DNA from: Amycolatopsis lexingtonensis
GTDB taxonomy: Bacteria; Actinomycetota; Actinomycetes; Mycobacteriales; Pseudonocardiaceae
Length of the DNA stretch: 64,000 nucleotides
Direction of reading: 5' to 3'
Assembly (NCBI RefSeq): GCF_014873755.1
Contig: NZ_JADBEG010000001.1
Coordinates: 3,536,501-3,600,500, forward strand
A model generated the notes under the pieces. The model worked only from the letters and a program-made list of their open reading frames with translations, did not search any database and was not told where the DNA came from. Below are positions 60,566 to 64,000 of the stretch, piece after piece; the stretch's first letter is position 1; each line of letters starts with the position of its first letter. The translations under genes were made by a program, and so were the position numbers.

Positions 60566-61464
60566 ATGCGACAAGTACGATATGACCGCTTCGGCGGGGT
60601 CGACCAATTGTCGATCGACGACGTGCCCATGCCGGAAGTGTCTCCAGGACAAGCGATAGTGCGGGTTCAGGCGTCATGCATCAACCCAGGCTCTCTGTCC
60701 GCGCTCCACGGAGCGCCCTACACGCCCATCCGCGACCTGGCGGGCGTAGTGGTGAGCGTCGGTGACGGCACCCAGGACGTGCGGGCCGGAGACGAAGTAC
60801 TCGGCTGGTCACAGGAATGGTCCGCACACGCCGAGTACGTTGCCGTTCCGGCAACGCAGCTGATCCCCAAGTCGCTCGGACTGGCCTGGGACGTCGCCGG
60901 TTCCCTCTTCGTCACGCCCATGGCCGGTCTGGCCGGGTTCAACGCCGTCGGGCCCGCCGCGGGAGAGGTCGTCGTCGTATCCGGCGCCACCGGCGGTGTC
61001 GGCTTCACCGCCGCACAGCTCGCACGACGAACCGGCGCGACCGTGCTCGGTATCGGCAACCCCGCGAAGGCCGACCACCTGCGGGCGCACGGCATCACCC
61101 CGGTCCCCTTCGTCGGCGACATCGCCGAAGACGTCCGGAACGCCGCCGGCGGCCGCAAGATCGACGCCTTCATCGACGCGGTCGGATCGGGCTACGTCCA
61201 GCTCGCCCTGGATCTCGGAGTACCTCCGGAACGCATCACCACCGCAGTCGACTACCAGGCCGCCAAAGAGCACGGAATCGCGGCGAAGGCACCATGGACG
61301 CCGGCGGTCTGCCGGCCCTCCGCATGCTGGCCGACCTCGCCGTCGAGGGTGCTCTCGACATACCCATCGCTGCGACATACCCGCTGGCCGAGGTGAAGGC
61401 CGCGTACACCACCCTCGCCGAGCGCCGGCCGTTCGGCCGCGTCGTCCTGCACCCACAGGAGTAG
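60566..61464 (+). pseudogene. Zinc-less quinone oxidoreductase / NADPH:alkene reductase-like, frameshifted near the C-terminus
   Basis: MDR family protein: MRQVRYDRFGGVDQLSIDDVPMPEV, PGQAIVRVQASCINPGSL, and cofactor motif VVSGATGGVGFTAAQLARRTGA. At GIAAK the frame is lost; GTMDAGGLPALRMLADLAVEGALDIPIAATYPLAEVKAAY...FGRVVLHPQE continues in another frame. One missing G in AAGGC (61286-61289) explains it. The truncated product loses the last 60 residues, which hold part of the substrate pocket. Confidence 0.75.
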
Positions 61465-61466
61465 GT

Positions 61467-61499
61467 GGCTTCCGCTCACCTGTTCCACCGGCGGAAGCC
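61467..61499 (+). terminator. Intrinsic-type hairpin after the oxidoreductase gene
   Basis: GGCTTCCGC (61467-61475) pairs perfectly with GCGGAAGCC (61491-61499) across a 15-base loop, two bases after the stop codon. There is no strong U-tract, as is usual for actinomycetes. Confidence 0.7.
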
Positions 61500-61677
61500 C
61501 GCGCCGGACTCTCGCCCGAGGTGACCGCGACCTGCACCGGCCCAGGCGAGAGCCGAACAGCACGAGACGTCATGCTGCACACCGGGTTCACGAACGCGGC
61601 GCCGTCCCGCTGGGGCGGAGGCCACGGCGTGTCCCGCCTGCTGGTGGCCCAGCGGTCCACCGCCGCCATCCGCGCCT

Positions 61678-62589
61678 TCAGGGAGACTCCGCGCGGCGGG
61701 TGGGCTCTGCCGCCTGCGATCGCGTCGCCGCCCAGCTGGCGAGGAGCTTGAGCCGGTCTTCGGATGCGGTGCCGGGTTCGGCGGTGTAGGTGATCAGGTT
61801 GTGCACGGCTCGGCCGGACAGGGGCAGGTCAAGGTCCTGGAAGTTCAGTTCCAGGTCGCCGACGTCGGGGTGTCGGAGCCGTTTGATGCCGTCGTGGCGG
61901 ATCAGGACGTCGTGCGCGGCCCACAGGTCGCGGAACTCGGGGCTGAGGGTGGACAGCTCGCCGACGAGTTCGCGCAGTGCCCGGTCGCGGGGCTCGCGCC
62001 CGGCCTCGGCGCGCAGCAGGGCGGCGGTGGCATTGCCGGCGGCGTCCCAGTCGACGAAGAAGTCGTGTGCGCCGGAGTCGAGGAAAATGTAGCGGGCGAT
62101 GTTGGGGCGGCCGCGCCGGTCGACGGTGGCGCTGCCGAACATCGGCGCGTACACGGCTCGGGCCAGGGAGTTGGCGGCGACGACGTCCGTGCGGCCGTTG
62201 CGCACGAACGCCGAGGACATCGTCATGGAGTCGAGCAGCCACTGAACCCGGGGCGGGACCTCGACGTCCCGGCGGCGCGACGGCGTGCGGCTCCCTCGCC
62301 GCGATGACCGGGCCACGTCGAACAGGTAAGTGCGTTCGTCGTCGTCCAGCCGCAGTGCGCGAGCGACCGCGTCGAGAACGTCCTCGGACACGCCGCCGAT
62401 GTGCCCCTTCTCCAGCCGCGTGTACCACTCCGTGCTCACGCCGGCGAGGACGGCGACCTCCTCACGCCGCAGCCCGGCGACCCGGCGGCGGGCACCGGTC
62501 GGCAGTCCGGCCTGCGCCGGGGTGATCTTGGCGCGGCGGCTGACGAGGAAGTCCCGGATTTCGCCGCGGTTCCCGTGCTGCTGGTCCAT
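61678..62589 (-). CDS. XRE-type regulator with MmyB-like ligand-binding domain
   Basis: 303 residues. HTH: IRDFLVSRRAKITPAQAGLP... VAGLRREEVAVLAGVSTEWYTRLEKGHIGG; C-terminal MmyB-like domain to about 280 (LSGRAVHNLITYTAEPGTASEDRLKLLASW). It is divergent from an aldo/keto reductase and shares 129 bp with it, so control of the reductase is likely. GGGGGT/ACCCCC inverted arms (62623-62643) are a possible operator. Confidence 0.9.
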   Translation of the reverse strand: MDQQHGNRGEIRDFLVSRRAKITPAQAGLPTGARRRVAGLRREEVAVLAGVSTEWYTRLEKGHIGGVSEDVLDAVARALRLDDDERTYLFDVARSSRRGSRTPSRRRDVEVPPRVQWLLDSMTMSSAFVRNGRTDVVAANSLARAVYAPMFGSATVDRRGRPNIARYIFLDSGAHDFFVDWDAAGNATAALLRAEAGREPRDRALRELVGELSTLSPEFRDLWAAHDVLIRHDGIKRLRHPDVGDLELNFQDLDLPLSGRAVHNLITYTAEPGTASEDRLKLLASWAATRSQAAEPTRRAESP

Positions 62590-62718
62590 GCCCTTGACGG
62601 TAGCCGCCGGTCACGGCCCGAGGGGGGTGGCGGTCGTACCCCCGATAACCGCGACCTTCTCCGGTGGCGGCGATCGCGGTCTCCTGGGGATCGACCGTTC
62701 CGTATGGAGGTAGGAGAC

Positions 62719-63672
62719 ATGACGAGCAAGACGCTGACCGCGTCGCCGGTGGCGCTGGGCACGTGGGCGTGGGGAGACAGCGGCGAGGTGGGCGACGGCC
62801 AGTTCGGCAGCCGGCTGACCGAGTCCGGTCTGCGAGAGGTCGTCGAGAAGGCGCACTCGAATGGGTTCACCCTGTGGGACACCGCCGTCGTGTACGGCAT
62901 GGGCCGCTCGGAGACGGTGCTCGCTCAGGCGCTCAAGGGCTACGCCCGCAGCGAGTACCAGCTGTCGACGAAGTTCACCCCGCAGGCCGCGGGCGACGGC
63001 GGCAATCCGGTCGCGGACATGCTGGAGCAGAGCCTCGACCGATTGGGTACGGACTATGTGGATCTGTACTGGATTCACAACCCTGCCGACGTGGCCCGCT
63101 GGACGCCGCTGCTGATTCCGCTGCTGCGGAGCGGCACGATCAAGCACGTCGGCGTCTCGAACCACAATCTGACGCAGATCGCTCTCGCCGATCAGATCCT
63201 CGGCGAGGCCGGCTTCCGCGTGGAGGCGGTCCAGAACCACCACAGCCTCCTGTACCGGAGCTCCGAGCGCGCGGGCATCCTCGACCACTGCCGCGAGCAC
63301 GACGTGCGGTTCTTTTCCTACATGGTCCTCGAGCAAGGGGCGCTGACCGGCAGGTACAGCCCGGCCCATCCGTTGCCGGAGGGCAGCGACCGGGCGGCCG
63401 TGTACAACGGCATCCTGCCCCGGCTGCAGACGCTGACGGACAGGATGGCGGCGATCGGCGAGGACCGGGGCGCGTCCGCCGCCGACGTCGCCACCGCCTG
63501 GGCCATCGCCAAGGGGACCACCCCGATCATCGGGGTCACGAAGGCCGGTTACCTCGACGGGCTGGTCCGAGCTCACGGCATCGAGCTCGCCGACGAGGAG
63601 ATCGCGGAACTGGAGACGCTGGCGGATGCCGCGGACGTCGACACGCGCGGCTGGTGGGAACCCGGCATGTAG
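62719..63672 (+). CDS. Aldo/keto reductase
   Basis: 317 residues from ATG 62719 (TAGGAG upstream). Catalytic residues of the AKR tetrad: Asp in FTLWDTAVVYG, Tyr in the same motif, Lys in LSTKF, His in DLYWIHNP. Cofactor end: PIIGVTKAGYLDGLV. NADPH-dependent reduction of an aldehyde or ketone; substrate unknown. Confidence 0.92.
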   Translation: MTSKTLTASPVALGTWAWGDSGEVGDGQFGSRLTESGLREVVEKAHSNGFTLWDTAVVYGMGRSETVLAQALKGYARSEYQLSTKFTPQAAGDGGNPVADMLEQSLDRLGTDYVDLYWIHNPADVARWTPLLIPLLRSGTIKHVGVSNHNLTQIALADQILGEAGFRVEAVQNHHSLLYRSSERAGILDHCREHDVRFFSYMVLEQGALTGRYSPAHPLPEGSDRAAVYNGILPRLQTLTDRMAAIGEDRGASAADVATAWAIAKGTTPIIGVTKAGYLDGLVRAHGIELADEEIAELETLADAADVDTRGWWEPGM

Positions 63673-63685
63673 CCACTCGACGACC

Positions 63686-63715
63686 AGGAAACCGGTGCGC
63701 GGCGCGACGGTTCCT
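63686..63715. terminator. Hairpin between convergent genes
   Basis: AGGAAACCG (63686-63694) pairs with CGGTTCCT (63708-63715), one bulged A, 13-base loop, between the reductase stop and the stop of the opposing fragment. It could terminate both directions. Confidence 0.45.
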
Positions 63716-63984
63716 CAGCGTGCCCGCCGCAACCGGTCGTGTGGCAGGGTGAAGGCGTCGGGGATTTCCCGGGTCTTTTCGTCGAACACCAAGACCGGAC
63801 GGGTTCCGGCGGCATAGGTATTCCATCCGGGTCTGCCGTCGCGCACGAAGCGCACGAGTGCGCCGTGCAGAGCGGTCGCCAGCCGAGCCGGCGCGTCGGG
63901 TCCCAGCAACTTGTTGTGCCAAGTACGGTGATCACGAGCGACCCGCTGCACAAGCGTAATCCTTGCTCTCTCAGGGACATTCAC
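63715..63984 (-). pseudogene. Type-B carboxylesterase, C-terminal fragment
   Basis: LLGPDAPARLATALHGALVRFVRDGRPGWNTYAAGTRPVLVFDEKTREI is the characteristic tail of carboxylesterase/para-nitrobenzyl esterase proteins (…MHxAWVxFVxxGxPxW.PY). The 30 residues before it (VPERARITLVQRVARDHRTWHN) do not match, and a GTG at 63984 opens the frame. The catalytic Ser domain is absent, so it is a remnant unless the window edge hides a rearranged upstream part. Confidence 0.6.
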
Positions 63985-64000
63985 CGTGCATTCACCAGAG

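Noticed and set aside
1..64000. tRNA, rRNA, prophage or CRISPR elements
   Set aside because: I saw no tRNA-like cloverleaf ends, rRNA-like conserved segments, phage structural genes or repeat-spacer arrays by eye; a tRNA/covariance scan was not possible.

Overview
The window is a very GC-rich actinomycete chromosome segment with GTG/TTG starts, many 4-base GTGA/ATGA gene overlaps and a high density of one-component regulators. A GlfT2-type galactofuranosyltransferase followed by two AftB-like GT-C membrane enzymes points to an arabinogalactan cell wall. Together with SCO6745-family, DUF574 and GlxA-type genes this suggests a Pseudonocardiales organism such as Amycolatopsis. That placement is an inference from gene content, not from a search.

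Layout. 1-7.9 kb: an aldehyde dehydrogenase and an AraC regulator diverge from a CoA-thioester catabolic operon (MaoC hydratase, thiolase, SRPBCC protein, two SDRs, acyl-CoA ligase). The ligase is broken by a 10-bp tandem duplication. 7.9-12 kb: one polypeptide joins a NodB-type deacetylase, a GT2 processive synthase and an acyltransferase-3 module, coupled to a Pro/Ala-rich membrane protein. 12-15.6 kb: small sigma-region-4-like gene, SCO6745-family gene, SDR/LysR pair. 15.6-22.6 kb: leftward operon of P-type ATPase, remnant of acetate kinase, CBS-BON protein and phosphoketolase, then a STAS protein. 23-28.4 kb: aldo/keto reductase/LysR pair, then a Tat-exported GH127 arabinofuranosidase with a ricin-type lectin domain behind a LacI-type operator. 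28.4-30.8 kb: three adjacent genes, each with a single-base frameshift. 31-33 kb: XRE regulator and a DUF574 methyltransferase.

33-40.2 kb is the clearest metabolic unit: a tightly overlapping leftward operon for the aldoxime-nitrile-amide-acid pathway. It encodes amidase, cobalt-type nitrile hydratase beta and alpha, a nitrile hydratase accessory protein, cobalt transporter CbtB/CbtA, a [2Fe-2S] ferredoxin-like protein and heme aldoxime dehydratase, with a divergent AraC regulator. 40.2-41 kb is a deletion scar (hydrolase and MerR fragments). 41-43 kb: LysR and threonine aldolase. 43-48 kb: galactan/arabinan-type cell-wall enzymes. 48-50.8 kb: truncated AfsR-like regulator abutting a truncated SDR, then a gene-poor stretch. 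50.8-52.8 kb: two lipoproteins. 53-54 kb: ISL3 transposase remnant and TetR remnant.

54-64 kb is a series of regulator-enzyme modules, several with striking palindromic operators: GlxA regulator with HD-domain and RidA-like genes; TetR with alpha/beta hydrolase; TetR with an NAD(P)-binding reductase; XRE with aldo/keto reductase. They are interspersed with broken genes (HSL-type hydrolase, GntR fragment, quinone oxidoreductase, carboxylesterase fragment). The most distinctive candidates for new biology are the deacetylase-synthase-acyltransferase fusion and the self-contained aldoxime/nitrile operon with its own cobalt importer and ferredoxin-like protein. A second theme is repeated local gene decay, some of which could instead be base-calling error in short G/C runs.
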